Positions 16,449 to 25,005 of a DNA stretch of 64,000 nt are shown one piece after another; the first letter of the stretch is position 1, and each line of letters begins with the position of its first letter. The stretch comes from Acidobacteriota bacterium (GTDB taxonomy: Bacteria; Acidobacteriota; Terriglobia; Terriglobales; Acidobacteriaceae): the NCBI GenBank assembly GCA_021803035.1, contig JAJZME010000075.1, forward strand, positions 51,268 through 115,267, in the 5' to 3' direction. Made by a program: the position numbers and the translations under genes. The notes under the pieces were generated by a model, which saw only the letters and a program-made list of their open reading frames with translations, did not search any database and had not been told where the DNA came from.

Positions 16449-18062
16449 TTACTTCGCGATCGGCACGCGCAGGTCGCCGCCGGTCATCTCCCTGGGCAGG
16501 CCAAGATTCAGGATGTTCAGCAGGGTGGGCGAGATGTCGCGCAGGGAACCGTCGGTGCGCAGGCGGTAGTGGCCGGCATCCTCGGCGACGTAGATGAGCG
16601 GCACGGGGTTCGTCGTGTGCGCGGTGTGCGGGCCTCCGGTCACCGGGTCGACCATCATCTCGGCATTGCCGTGGTCGGCGGTGATGATCCAACTGCCGTT
16701 CTTTTCTTTGATTGCTTTATAGATGCGGCCCAACTGGGCATCCACGGCTTCGATGGCCTTGATGGTTGGCTGCAGCTTGCCGGAGTGGCCCACCATGTCG
16801 GCGTTGGCAAAATTCACCACCACCAGATCGAAGGCGGTGTCGTTGACCGCTTTGACGACCGCGTCGCCGATGCCTTCGGCGCGCATCTCGGGAGCCAGAT
16901 CGTAGGTGGCGACCTTCAGCGAGGGAATCAGCGCGCGGTCTTCGCCCGGGAAGGGCGTTTCAATGCCGCCGTTGAAGAAGTAGGTGACGTGCGCGAACTT
17001 TTCCGTTTCGGCCACGCGCAGGTTGCGCATGTGGTGCTGCGCGAGAAGATTGGCCAGAATGTTGTCCATCGACTCGGGCAGGATGATGAGCGGCAGCTCG
17101 TAGAGCTTGTCGTACTGCGTCATGCACACGTAGTGGAGGTTTTTGGGAATCTCTGACCGGGGAATCACCTGGTCGAGGGTTTCCCAGGAGTCGAGATCGC
17201 GGCCGCCCTGCTTGTTGAGGCCGCTCTCGCGGGCCAGCACGCGGGTGATCTGGCGTGCGCGGTCGGCGCGGAAGTTGAAGTTGATGCAGACATCGTCGTC
17301 GCGAATCACGCCCGCCGGCTTGCCGGCGGCGTCGGTGACGACAAAGGGGATGAGAAACTCGTCGGTGGTGCCGCTGTTGTAGTTCTCCTTGATGCGGGCC
17401 ACGGCGTTGGGATAGGCGCCGCCCTCGGCTTTGCCGTTGACCATGGCGTCGAATGCCTTGCGCTCGCGCTCCCAGCGCCGGTCGCGGTCCATGGCGTAGT
17501 AGCGGCCGCTGACGGTGGCCACCCGGCCCACGCCATATTCGCGCATCTTCTGCTCCAGTTGGGCGATGTAACCCGCGCCGGAGGTGGGGCCGGTATCGCG
17601 GCCATCCATAAATGCGTGAACGAAGACGCGCTCCGCGCCGTTTTCGCGCGCAATGCGCAGCAGGGCGTAGAGATGCTCCTGGTGGGAGTGGACGCCGCCG
17701 TCCGATACCAGGCCGAAGAGGTGCAATTGCCGGCCGCCCTCGCGGGCGTGCCGCATGGCGGCGACGATAGCGGGATTCTGCGCAAACTCGCCCGATGCGA
17801 TCTGGGCATCGATGCGGGTAATGTCCATTTGCACGATGCGGCCCGCGCCGATGTTGAGGTGGCCGACTTCGCTGTTGCCCATCTGCCCGTCAGGCAGACC
17901 GACAAAGTGCTCGGAGGCGCGGATCAGCGTGTTGGGAAACTCGCGGAGGAGCTTATCGTAGGCGGGCTTGCGGGCCAGGGCGATGGCGTTGTCCCGGGTC
18001 TCGGCGCGATAGCCCCACCCGTCGAGGATGGTAAGTACGAGGGGATGTTTGGAGCTGGGCAT
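16449..18062 (-). CDS. gpmI: 2,3-bisphosphoglycerate-independent phosphoglycerate mutase
   Basis: 537 aa from ATG 18062 ([19 protein letters not shown]). The metal-binding DGWG, the catalytic Ser64 in [26 protein letters not shown], and the C-terminal [10 protein letters not shown] all match the Mn-dependent enzyme interconverting 3- and 2-phosphoglycerate in glycolysis. Length is normal for the long GpmI family. Single gene; the upstream 560 bp hold no gene. Confidence 0.95.
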   Translation of the reverse strand: MPSSKHPLVLTILDGWGYRAETRDNAIALARKPAYDKLLREFPNTLIRASEHFVGLPDGQMGNSEVGHLNIGAGRIVQMDITRIDAQIASGEFAQNPAIVAAMRHAREGGRQLHLFGLVSDGGVHSHQEHLYALLRIARENGAERVFVHAFMDGRDTGPTSGAGYIAQLEQKMREYGVGRVATVSGRYYAMDRDRRWERERKAFDAMVNGKAEGGAYPNAVARIKENYNSGTTDEFLIPFVVTDAAGKPAGVIRDDDVCINFNFRADRARQITRVLARESGLNKQGGRDLDSWETLDQVIPRSEIPKNLHYVCMTQYDKLYELPLIILPESMDNILANLLAQHHMRNLRVAETEKFAHVTYFFNGGIETPFPGEDRALIPSLKVATYDLAPEMRAEGIGDAVVKAVNDTAFDLVVVNFANADMVGHSGKLQPTIKAIEAVDAQLGRIYKAIKEKNGSWIITADHGNAEMMVDPVTGGPHTAHTTNPVPLIYVAEDAGHYRLRTDGSLRDISPTLLNILNLGLPREMTGGDLRVPIAK

Positions 18063-18623
18063 GAAGGATGATACCTCGTTATAAATCGTTTCTCTTCTAT
18101 CAGGATAAACCGCCGGGCTGCGCATGATCCTGGCGCGGCCGGCGCCGGAGCAGGGCATTCTCCTTCCGCTTTCGCGCTCCGATCCCGCAAAGAACGGATG
18201 GCCGTGAGGCAGACAGCCAGGGTGCGCGCTTTGAGCCGTTCAGCCATGGACGCAGACAGCTACTGCAATGGGAAACGCCGGCGATTGTGGCTCCATTCCT
18301 AGCCGTCCGCGCCTCGGTGCTGCCCGGGAAGCTGCCTCTGAAGTCCGGCGTGGGCTTGCAGTCCGGGGGCACGACCGAGTGGCACCTTGGTTCGCGAGGC
18401 GCAAGTCTCAATTTTTCCGCAATTTCCACAGGCATCGGGGTGATCCGGCCCCCTGTCGAGGGTGCCAGATGTTCCGTATTTTGGGGTTTCAAAGCGCCAA
18501 ATAGCGCCAATTAATGCCTTTTAACGCAAAAGTTTGAAAATGTTACTTTTGTTGTAGCCGTAATCCCCCATTTGGGGTACTCTTTCCTTGCAAGATCATT
18601 CAGCACATCAGGAGCGTTTGATT
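18063..18623. other. Intergenic region without a convincing gene
   Basis: About 560 bp between gpmI and the repeat-protein gene. Open frames on both strands lack start signals and have odd composition. Near 18489-18508 AGCGCCAA occurs twice, 12 bases apart. Around 18567 a small CCCC-ATTT-GGGG palindrome is followed by the leader of the repeat protein. The right half (18480-18600) is clearly more AT-rich and probably carries that gene's promoter, but I cannot fix the hexamers. Confidence 0.45.
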
Positions 18624-19010
18624 ATGTCTTCTCGGGTCATGGGTTTGCGTAACTTCGTGCTTACTTCTGCTTTGGTAGCTTTTGCCGCTTTGGCGTTCAC
18701 CAGCGTTGCCAACGCTGCTCCGATCGTGCCGTTGCCACCTGTTGCCGCCTCTGCTGCTCCGATCGTGCCGTTGCCACCTGTTGCCGCCTCTGCTGCTCCG
18801 ATCGTGCCGTTGCCGCCCGTTGCCGCAGCCGCTCCGATCGTGCCGTTGCCGCCCGTTGCCGCAGCTGCTCCGATCGTGCCGTTGCCGCCAGTCGCCTCTG
18901 CTGCTCCGATCGTGCCGTTGCCGCCCGTTGCCGCAGCTGCTCCGATCGTGCCATTGCCGCCCGTCGCCGCAGCCGCTCCGATCGTGCCATTGCCGCCAGT
19001 CGCCGCGTAA
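18624..19010 (+). CDS. Secreted tandem-repeat protein (eight APIVPLPPV units)
   Basis: 128 aa from ATG 18624, with AGGAG ten bases upstream. An N-terminal signal peptide (MSSRVMGLRNFVLTSALVAF..., cleavage after SVANA) is followed only by eight units of APIVPLPPV joined by short Ala/Ser linkers. The mature protein contains almost nothing but Ala, Pro, Ile, Val, Leu and a few Ser. Units are 11-13 residues and nearly identical, each with CGATCG in the DNA. I know no named family. A hydrophobic, proline-rich extended structural or adhesive peptide is one reading. That signal peptide and start signals exist only in this frame supports it as the real gene. Confidence 0.75.
   Translation: MSSRVMGLRNFVLTSALVAFAALAFTSVANAAPIVPLPPVAASAAPIVPLPPVAASAAPIVPLPPVAAAAPIVPLPPVAAAAPIVPLPPVASAAPIVPLPPVAAAAPIVPLPPVAAAAPIVPLPPVAA
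18715..19007 (+). repeat. Tandem DNA repeat, eight units of 33-39 bp
   Basis: Each unit contains GCTCCGATCGTGCC followed by (G/A)TTGCC(G/A)CC and a GTTGCC/GTCGCC linker. Unit lengths vary by multiples of three, so the coding frame is preserved, and other frames stay open as a side effect. First units differ from later ones by a few silent changes (CCACCT versus CCGCCC), which suggests stepwise duplication. Confidence 0.9.
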
Positions 19011-19038
19011 GTGCTAAGCCTCTCTGGATGCATCTGTC

Positions 19039-19065
19039 TAGCAGCCCCCTCAGTGGGTGCTGCTA
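19039..19065 (+). terminator. Hairpin after the repeat-protein gene
   Basis: TAGCAGCCCCC (19039-19049) pairs with GGGTGCTGCTA (19055-19065) with one mismatch and a short loop. It starts 28 bases after the repeat-protein stop and 44 bases before the next gene. No T-run follows, so it may be a processing or partial-termination hairpin rather than a strong terminator. Confidence 0.5.
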
Positions 19066-19108
19066 AACTCTAACCAATCGATCTAAGGGACGGGGATGCG
19101 TTCTGGCG

Positions 19109-19897
19109 ATGAGTTGGGATAGAGTCTTCTTCTATGCGGGAATCTTGGGCGAAGTGGTCGTGATCGGACTGCTTCTGTTGCGAGGAATGTGGCGCAGGGT
19201 TCCCATTTTCCTTAGTTATAATTTGTGGTCGCTGTTGGGAGGAGCAGGTGCGTATTTTATCCTCCGCGATTACCGCCAAGAATATATGACCAGTTATCTG
19301 GTCCTAGCCTTCGTAGATTCAGCTTTGCTATTTGGAGTGCTGGTCGAATTGGCGTGGTCGGTGTTGCGACCGGTTCGCGCTTTTCTCACTGGGAAAATGA
19401 TCTTGGTGATCGTGGCTTTAATCTTGGTGCTCGGTGCAATTATTTGGCCCTTAGCCGGTATGTTAGAAGCAGCTCACCTGTCTCTGGAGAAGGCTGTTCT
19501 CGCACATCTGATGCAGACCGTTTCGATTCTTAGCGTTCTGGTTTTCATGGTTTTAGCCGCAGGCAGCCAACTGCTGTCGATCGGTTGGCGAGACCGTGAG
19601 CTTCAGATAGCCACAGGTCTGGGATTTTATTCGCTTGTCAGCCTGACAGCGGCGATGATAGATGCTCACGCGTCCACCTGGGCGCAATACAGGCACGTAG
19701 ATGTGTATGTTGTCGCCAGTTATCTCTTTTCGCTGGTCTATTGGATCGTAAGTTTCGCCCAAAAAGAGGCCGAACGGAAAGAGTTCACTCCCCAGATGCA
19801 AAGCTTCCTATTGGCGATGGCTGGCGCGACCCGCGTCTCGAAGGTCTCCTTGGAGGACGCACGCTCGCGGAAGGTCCGGCAGAAGGAAGAGCGATGA
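19109..19897 (+). CDS. Multi-span membrane protein, first of two tandem paralogues
   Basis: 262 aa with about seven hydrophobic spans from the first residues onward and a basic, polar C-terminal tail (DARSRKVRQKEER). It shares with the next gene the block WRDRELQIATGLGFYSLVSL (WPDRELRIASGLGLTAFVCL there), the same span pattern, and an aromatic YWIVSFAQKE end. No known transporter or sensor motif is visible. The pair follows the repeat protein and may belong with it. The function is unknown. Confidence 0.75.
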   Translation: MSWDRVFFYAGILGEVVVIGLLLLRGMWRRVPIFLSYNLWSLLGGAGAYFILRDYRQEYMTSYLVLAFVDSALLFGVLVELAWSVLRPVRAFLTGKMILVIVALILVLGAIIWPLAGMLEAAHLSLEKAVLAHLMQTVSILSVLVFMVLAAGSQLLSIGWRDRELQIATGLGFYSLVSLTAAMIDAHASTWAQYRHVDVYVVASYLFSLVYWIVSFAQKEAERKEFTPQMQSFLLAMAGATRVSKVSLEDARSRKVRQKEER

Positions 19898-19943
19898 AGT
19901 AGGCGCACGACGAGCGCCACGCTTGCTGTTTGGGAGATGAACG

Positions 19944-20723
19944 GTGACGGCAGACGTCGCGGTGCAAGTGGTTGGGGGCATTGCCGAGACTGCGCTCTTG
20001 GTGACGCTTGCCTGCAAACGTGTCGCGCGTACCCATCCTGTATTTTTCTGCTACCAGGCGTTTTGCATGTTAGAGGGGTTCGCCGGAAGCGCCGTTCAAA
20101 CTTGGTGTCCGCGGCAGAGCCTGCATTTCTGGATTGTGGATGCAATCACGGATACCTTATTTGCGTGCTTCGTGCTGGCCGAGGTGGGGCGGAATCTTTT
20201 GCGGCGCAACCGGAAGTCATCGGCAGGATGGCCGCTTGTTCTTCTGCTGGGTCTTCTCACAGGTCTGCTGCTTCATGCTCTTTCGCCGTGGTCGGTTCCA
20301 TCGCGCTTTCCCTTTGTTCGGCAGTTAAGTGTAGATACTTTGCATATAACCGCCGTGTTCTTGTTCACGGCTTTTCTCACGCTCGTCTTGTGGAGCAGCC
20401 TGAGACGCCTTCACTGGCCCGATCGCGAACTGCGCATTGCCTCCGGCCTTGGCTTAACCGCGTTTGTCTGTCTGGTAGTGGCCATTCTCCATTCCTATGC
20501 TTTCAGTTGGAGTCCCAGTGACCACTGGATCGACTTCCTTGTGCCGCTTTGTTATCTCGGCGTCGTCCTGTATTGGACCAGTTACTTTGCCTTTGAAGAC
20601 GGCGGTAAGGCGCCGGTTGAGTTGTGCGGCGAAGAACTTGTGCGTGCTGGTGGGCGGGCCGACCCGAAACGGACGCGGCGTATGAAATTCATAGTTCCTG
20701 TCCGGCGCACCGAGTCGAGATAA
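19944..20723 (+). CDS. Multi-span membrane protein, second tandem paralogue
   Basis: 259 aa from GTG 19944, chosen for GGGAGA six bases upstream. About seven hydrophobic spans. The conserved block WPDRELRIASGLGLTAFVCL aligns with its neighbour, as do the ends (YWTSYFAFEDGG versus YWIVSFAQKEAE). It separates from the first copy by 46 bp, so they are likely one operon that arose by local duplication and diverged strongly. The function is unknown. Confidence 0.75.
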   Translation: MTADVAVQVVGGIAETALLVTLACKRVARTHPVFFCYQAFCMLEGFAGSAVQTWCPRQSLHFWIVDAITDTLFACFVLAEVGRNLLRRNRKSSAGWPLVLLLGLLTGLLLHALSPWSVPSRFPFVRQLSVDTLHITAVFLFTAFLTLVLWSSLRRLHWPDRELRIASGLGLTAFVCLVVAILHSYAFSWSPSDHWIDFLVPLCYLGVVLYWTSYFAFEDGGKAPVELCGEELVRAGGRADPKRTRRMKFIVPVRRTESR

Positions 20724-21042
20724 CGAGATGAAGAGAATTCCCAGCGTGTGGCCATTCATCACGAATGGCCAGAGCGCAACCGGTGCAGGCCATTGCCGAA
20801 ATTGCTTCAATTTGTAGGCATTTTGCGGGTAAAGTGCGGCTTTTAGGGGGCGATTCGCACCGGGATGTTACTTTCGTGCCTGGTACTTCCGATTTGCCCG
20901 CATATCCCACAAAAGAGGGATATTGGCGATTTTTTTTGTCGACAAATTTAGGTTTTCTGCTACAACTAGTAGAGACAGTGAAGCTTAACGGAGGGTTACC
21001 TCCAAAACTTCCCGTGAACGACTTGAAGCCTGGGGAACGCTG
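20724..21042. other. AT-rich intergenic region with a candidate promoter
   Basis: No convincing gene. TCGACA (20939-20944), a 16-base spacer and TACAAC (20961-20966) may be the promoter of the following gene, within an unusually AT-rich patch containing seven Ts. GGAGG at 20990 and CCTCC at 20999 form a small hairpin in which a Shine-Dalgarno-like sequence pairs with its own complement. Confidence 0.4.
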
Positions 21043-21561
21043 ATGGTTTTGTGTTTGCTTCAGATTGCCGCGGTTGCAGCTATCGCATTCTACCTCATAC
21101 GGTGGCGGGCAGCGGTGCGCCGGCGCAATGAGCAATCCTGGGAGTCGCTGCTTGCGCGCCTTAGTCCGGAGTGGAGTGCGCGAGAGTTGTCAGAGCAATT
21201 CCTGTGGAAAGAGGGAGTGAATGCCACTCCCGACGATGCATGGCAGCGTATGCATGGCCCCAAAGGGCTGTGGATCATGTATCAGAATGCGCGCGTGATG
21301 CTGGAAATGGCCGATTATGCGGCCCGGAACAGCGACACCGTTGATTCACTGCTGCTGGAAACCCTGCACAGCGACTTGATGCAGATTCGGGTTTGCGTTC
21401 TGATGGCACTGGCTCAATATGCCTTCTCGCAGGCCGGCGAAGGCGTTCGCGTGAATGCTTATCGGGCCGCTTCGATGTACACCGGCATGGCAGCGCGCAT
21501 GACAGAGTTGCTGCAGGCAAGCGCCGCGGCCATTGTGCCGGATTTTGTGGCCGCCATGTAG
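21043..21561 (+). CDS. Membrane-anchored helical protein, unknown
   Basis: 172 aa. One N-terminal transmembrane helix (LCLLQIAAVAAIAFYLIRW) and then an all-helical domain with SWESLLARLSPEWSARELSEQFLWKEG and MHGPKGLWIMYQNARVMLEMADYA. GGGGAACGCTG precedes the ATG. It is followed by a strong bidirectional terminator. It resembles conserved uncharacterised acidobacterial proteins; I cannot name a family. Confidence 0.7.
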   Translation: MVLCLLQIAAVAAIAFYLIRWRAAVRRRNEQSWESLLARLSPEWSARELSEQFLWKEGVNATPDDAWQRMHGPKGLWIMYQNARVMLEMADYAARNSDTVDSLLLETLHSDLMQIRVCVLMALAQYAFSQAGEGVRVNAYRAASMYTGMAARMTELLQASAAAIVPDFVAAM

Positions 21562-21585
21562 CGCATCATCTGGTTAAAGAAGAAC

Positions 21586-21612
21586 AAAGCCCCGGCCTCG
21601 GCCGGGGCTTTT
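21586..21612. terminator. Bidirectional rho-independent terminator
   Basis: Stem GCCCCGGC/GCCGGGGC (21589-21596 with 21601-21608) with a CTCG loop, flanked by AAA on the left and TTTT on the right. It serves the plus-strand gene ending at 21561 and probably also the minus-strand aldo/keto reductase ending at 21638. Confidence 0.85.
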
Positions 21613-21637
21613 GTGTGGAGATGCAGGCCAATTCTCG

Positions 21638-22615
21638 TCAGGCGGGGTTTGCTTCGAGGAAGGCGTTGATGCGGGCGTACTCGTCTTCAGCGAGGCGGAA
21701 GGCGAGCGCAGGCGCTGTCTCTTCCACCTGCTTTGCGCTGCGCCCGCCCACGATGGCGGCGGTAATGGCCGGATGATGCATCGTCCAGGCGACGGCTACC
21801 ACGCCGGGAGTTACTCCGTGGCTGCTGCCAATCTCGCGCAGGAGATCGACGAGGCGGAGATTGCGGCTGATACGCGGCTCGTTGAACTCCACCGCATTGC
21901 GGCGCCAGTCGTCGGCGGGCAGCGACGCGACGCGCTGCGGGGTCATTTTGCCGGTCAGCAGGCCGGAGACCATGGGCGAGTAATTGATGACGCCGATGCC
22001 GTTGGCCTGGGTGAAGGGCAGGACCTCCGCTTCAATGGCGCGGCGGAGCATGGAATAGGGTGGCTGCAGGCTGGTGATGGGCGCGATCTTCTGTGCGCGC
22101 TTCATCTGCTCGACAGAGAAGTTCGACACGCCAATCCAGCGGATCTTGCCTTGCTCGCGGAGCCGGGCCAGCGCTTCCCAACCTTCCTCGATTTCCTCCT
22201 CCGGGTTGGGCCAGTGAACCTGGTAGAGGTCGATGGTCTCCACGCCCAGGCGGCGCAGCGAGGCTTCCAACTCCTCGGTTACAGAGGCAGCCTTGAGCGA
22301 GTTGTAGATGGTGCGGTCTCCGTGCCAGCGCAGAGAACACTTGGTGAAGACATAAGGCTTGTGGTGGACGGATTTCAGCGCCTTGGCGACGACTTCTTCC
22401 GAGTGGCCCAGTCCGTAGACGGCCGCAGTGTCAATCCAGTTGATGCCCAGATCAAGGGCGCGGTGGATGGCGGCAATGGAGTCGTTGTCGTCCTGGGGGC
22501 CCCAGGAGAACTTCCAGTCGCCGCCGCCGATGGCCCAAGCGCCAAAGCCGATGGGCGTTAGCGCCAGGTCAGAGTTTCCAAGGGTGCGTAAGGGAAGTGA
22601 AGTAGTTTGAGCCAT
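21638..22615 (-). CDS. Aldo/keto reductase
   Basis: 325 aa (beta/alpha)8 NADPH-dependent oxidoreductase. The catalytic tetrad is visible: Asp62 and Tyr67 in NWIDTAAVYGLGHSEE, Lys92 in VFTKCS, His134 in YQVHWP. IVGGRSAKQVEE near the C-terminus is the cofactor-binding block. It is closest in style to the AKR11/general-stress-protein-69 group. The natural substrate cannot be deduced. Single gene. Confidence 0.92.
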   Translation of the reverse strand: MAQTTSLPLRTLGNSDLALTPIGFGAWAIGGGDWKFSWGPQDDNDSIAAIHRALDLGINWIDTAAVYGLGHSEEVVAKALKSVHHKPYVFTKCSLRWHGDRTIYNSLKAASVTEELEASLRRLGVETIDLYQVHWPNPEEEIEEGWEALARLREQGKIRWIGVSNFSVEQMKRAQKIAPITSLQPPYSMLRRAIEAEVLPFTQANGIGVINYSPMVSGLLTGKMTPQRVASLPADDWRRNAVEFNEPRISRNLRLVDLLREIGSSHGVTPGVVAVAWTMHHPAITAAIVGGRSAKQVEETAPALAFRLAEDEYARINAFLEANPA

Positions 22616-22696
22616 GTTACCAAGATAGATGATCGGGCAAGGCGGAGAGACGCGGTAATTTGTCGCGCTCTATTTTGCGCCGTGCGGCTTGAGCAT

Positions 22697-23077
22697 TCAC
22701 GCAGCGGCGCGGGCGCGGGTTGCCTTTGCCGGTTTTCGCGTCGCCCGTTTCTTTGTGGACTGTTGCTTTGGCACGACGGAAAGGCTCAGGCCGAGCGCAT
22801 TGAGTACGGCGATCAGCGCTTTGAGTGTTGGATTGCCTTTGGGCGAGAGCGAGCGGTAGAGCGATTTGCGGCTGACGCCAGCCTTGGCGGCTACGGCGCC
22901 GAGGCCGCCGTAGGCTTCGGCCAGTGCGCGCAGCATGAGCAGGCTGCCGCCGCGCTCTTCGGGATTGTCGAGCGATTCAAGGGCAACTTGTAAGCATTCG
23001 ATGGCAAGTTCACGATCGGAACGGATCTGCTCGATCTCCCATTCATGGTAGGGAATGCCGGGCCTGTTTTTCTTCAT
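22697..23077 (-). CDS. higA: HigA-type antitoxin (addiction-module antidote)
   Basis: 126 aa from ATG 23077. It has an XRE-like helix-turn-helix (LGAVAAKAGVSRKSLYRSLSPKGNPTLKALIAVLNALGLSL), typical of the 'putative addiction module antidote' family paired with Gp49-like/HigB toxins. A Lys/Arg/Ala-rich tail of about 20 residues follows. The upstream toxin reading frame ends inside this start codon (CTATGA), the normal coupled toxin-antitoxin layout. The antitoxin appears intact although its toxin lacks a start. Confidence 0.85.
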   Translation of the reverse strand: MKKNRPGIPYHEWEIEQIRSDRELAIECLQVALESLDNPEERGGSLLMLRALAEAYGGLGAVAAKAGVSRKSLYRSLSPKGNPTLKALIAVLNALGLSLSVVPKQQSTKKRATRKPAKATRARAAA

Positions 23078-23373
23078 AGCCGCCTGCGTTTCCAGTCTTC
23101 CCAATATTCCTTCGCGGTTTGGATGTCCCTGGACTGCGTTGATTTGTCGCCGCCGCACAGCAGTATCACCAAAGCTGCACCGGAGCGTCCGCAATAGATT
23201 CGATAACCAGGACCGAAATGGAGCCGCAACTCGAGGGCACCTTCACCGATGGGAACGAGATCTCCGAGATTGCCAGCTTGGACATTGCACAGCCGGTTGA
23301 TGATCCTGGCTTGAACTTGCTTATCGTGTAGTCCAGAAAACCAATCGTGATATCGACAGGCCCGTTTTTCTGC
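23074..23373 (-). pseudogene. higB: HigB/RelE-like (Gp49-type) toxin, 5' end missing
   Basis: A 99-codon frame that is unmistakably a phage-Gp49-like RelE-superfamily mRNA interferase: WFSGLHDKQVQARI, GNLGDLVPIGEGALELRLHFG, PGYRIYC, ILLCGGDKSTQSRDI and EYWEDWK. These toxins normally have about 15 residues before the WF motif. Here the frame is closed by TAG at 23374-23376, only 10 codons before the WF, and has no ATG, GTG or TTG. An upstream DUF3592 gene reads into the toxin region in another frame, so a deletion or insertion probably joined the two and removed the toxin start. Confidence 0.7.
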
Positions 23374-23816
23374 CTACGCCGGCGCGCATACAGAAGAAGG
23401 GTATATCCTGCTGCGGCGAGCGAGATCCCAATGCCTGCGAGCAGAATTGTCAGGAACCATAGTGGCCAAAAGAGGGCTAGCTTTGCATTCGCAGGATTCT
23501 TTCTTTCATATAGAACCTGCACAGCTTGCCCCGGACTTACGGAGGGAGGATTCGAAGCGACTCTCGAAGTAATTGTGTAAATATGTCCATTCACAGCAGC
23601 GAATCTGAAGATTGGCGCATAGCTGACTTCGCCGTCATGCGCACCCCGTCCTGGCGCCAGACCCACAATTGCGCCATCTGTTGCGATTGCTGTATGGATA
23701 AATGCAAGTGTGCGAGAAGCAAACACCAGCGCAAACAGCAGACAAACCAGCCCGCCTCCAAGCCATACCCTGCCAGAGAAACGCAGAAGCCGTACGAATG
23801 CCAACTTTGGAATCAC
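23166..23816 (-). CDS. DUF3592-like membrane protein with an aberrant C-terminus
   Basis: 216 aa. Residues 1-155 look natural: a transmembrane helix (LVCLLFALVFASRTLAF), an extracytoplasmic SH3-like part (YAPIFRFAAVNGHIYTITSRVASNPP, VSPGQAVQVLYERKNPANAKL), and a second helix ending in LLLYARRRRQK, as in DUF3592 proteins. The last 60 residues (from about VDITIG) are the toxin DNA read in another frame. That tail has no family resemblance and is probably the scar of a junction. Start ATG 23816. Confidence 0.65.
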   Translation of the reverse strand: MIPKLAFVRLLRFSGRVWLGGGLVCLLFALVFASRTLAFIHTAIATDGAIVGLAPGRGAHDGEVSYAPIFRFAAVNGHIYTITSRVASNPPSVSPGQAVQVLYERKNPANAKLALFWPLWFLTILLAGIGISLAAAGYTLLLYARRRRQKNGPVDITIGFLDYTISKFKPGSSTGCAMSKLAISEISFPSVKVPSSCGSISVLVIESIADAPVQLW

Positions 23817-23845
23817 GGCGAAAGTCTAGCAGAGGGAACTTGCAT

Positions 23846-24907
23846 CTAGTTCAGGAACATCGTCCGGTAGAGCGTATCCCGCTGGACGGGCTTGAAACCG
23901 GCGTCGCGGATGATGCGGCGTAGCTCTTCTTCGGTGGTGCAGTTGCTGGTGCCCGCGGCCTTCACCACGTTCTCTTCCAGCATCACGGAGCCGACGTCAT
24001 TGCCACCGAAGTGGAGGCCCAGCTCCAGCACCTTCAGGCCCTGGGTGACCCAACTGGCCTGCACGTTCTCAATGTTGTCGAGATAGAGGCGGGAGATGGC
24101 AAGCACCTTGAGGTACTCGACCGAGGTGGCCTCGTCCCAGCCGCGACCGCCGAGGGCGGTGTGCTTGGGCTGGAAGCTCCAGGGGATAAAGGCCGTAAAG
24201 CCGCCGGTCTCTTCCTGCAGGCGGCGCACCACTTCAAAGTGGTTGATGCGCTGATCGAAGGATTCGCCCACGCCGAACATCATGGTGGCCGTGGTCCTCA
24301 TGCCGAGCTGATGGGCGGTGCGGTGCACGGCCACCCAGTCTTCCGTGCGGCATTTGAGGCGGGCGATGCGGAAGCGCACTTCGTCGTCGAGGATTTCCGC
24401 GCCGCCGCCGGGGATGGAGTCAAGGCCGGCGTCGCGCAGGCGGGCGATAGTGGTGCGCAGGTCCAGGTTGCTGTACTCGGCGATGGCCAGCACCTCGGCG
24501 GCCGAAAGGCAGTGCAGCCAGATCTGCGGGAAGCGCTGCTTGATGCCGGTGAAGAGGCTCTCGAACCAGTCGATCTTCAGGTCGGGGTGAATGCCGCCCT
24601 GCATGAGCACGCCGGTGCCGCCCATCTCCACGGTTTCGGCGATCTTTTCGTAGATCGTCTCGGCGTCGAGGATGTAGCCTTCGTCGGAGCGCGGGTCCTT
24701 CTTTCCGGGCTTTGGGAGCGGGCGATAGAAGGCGCAGAAGGTGCAGTACTCGGTGCAGAAGTTGGTGTAGTTGATGTTGCGGTCGATGATGTAGGTGACC
24801 ACGCCCTCCGGGTGCAGGCGACGGCGCACGGCGTCGGCCTCAAAACCCAGGCCGATCAGGTCGGAGGAACGGAAATAATCGAGAGCCTGCTGGCGCGAGA
24901 TCGGCAT
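23846..24907 (-). CDS. mqnC: Cyclic dehypoxanthinylfutalosine synthase
   Basis: 353 aa from ATG 24907. The radical-SAM CxxxCxxC is Cys51, Cys55, Cys58 in NYTNFCTEYCTFCAFYR, the MqnC/CofH/MqnE-type context. QGGIHPDLKIDWFE, SIPGGGAEIL and TTATMMFGVGE support MqnC. It cyclises dehypoxanthinyl futalosine before MqnD acts. 98 bp separate it from the upstream HAD gene on the same strand; mqnA lies further upstream. Confidence 0.94.
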   Translation of the reverse strand: MPISRQQALDYFRSSDLIGLGFEADAVRRRLHPEGVVTYIIDRNINYTNFCTEYCTFCAFYRPLPKPGKKDPRSDEGYILDAETIYEKIAETVEMGGTGVLMQGGIHPDLKIDWFESLFTGIKQRFPQIWLHCLSAAEVLAIAEYSNLDLRTTIARLRDAGLDSIPGGGAEILDDEVRFRIARLKCRTEDWVAVHRTAHQLGMRTTATMMFGVGESFDQRINHFEVVRRLQEETGGFTAFIPWSFQPKHTALGGRGWDEATSVEYLKVLAISRLYLDNIENVQASWVTQGLKVLELGLHFGGNDVGSVMLEENVVKAAGTSNCTTEEELRRIIRDAGFKPVQRDTLYRTMFLN

Positions 24908-25005
24908 CGCTCTAATTTTACCAAGCTGGCGGATGCAGAGGGAATCAGATTCAGTTTGCGCGGCCAGGCGCAGGGGCAAAGGCGCGGACGCCGGCGGCTT
25001 GTGTG

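Noticed and set aside
18682..19017. Plus-strand RSCRC-repeat frame within the tandem repeat
   Set aside because: A frame shadow of the same repeat with no start signals.
18608..19033. Minus-strand frame with ATGGNGTIGAA repeats opposite the repeat protein
   Set aside because: Open only because repeat units are multiples of three; no signal peptide or ribosome site, unlike the plus frame.
20765..21043. Plus-strand 92-codon frame ahead of the 21043 gene
   Set aside because: Codon use unlike the neighbours, runs through an AT-rich probable promoter, and has no family resemblance.
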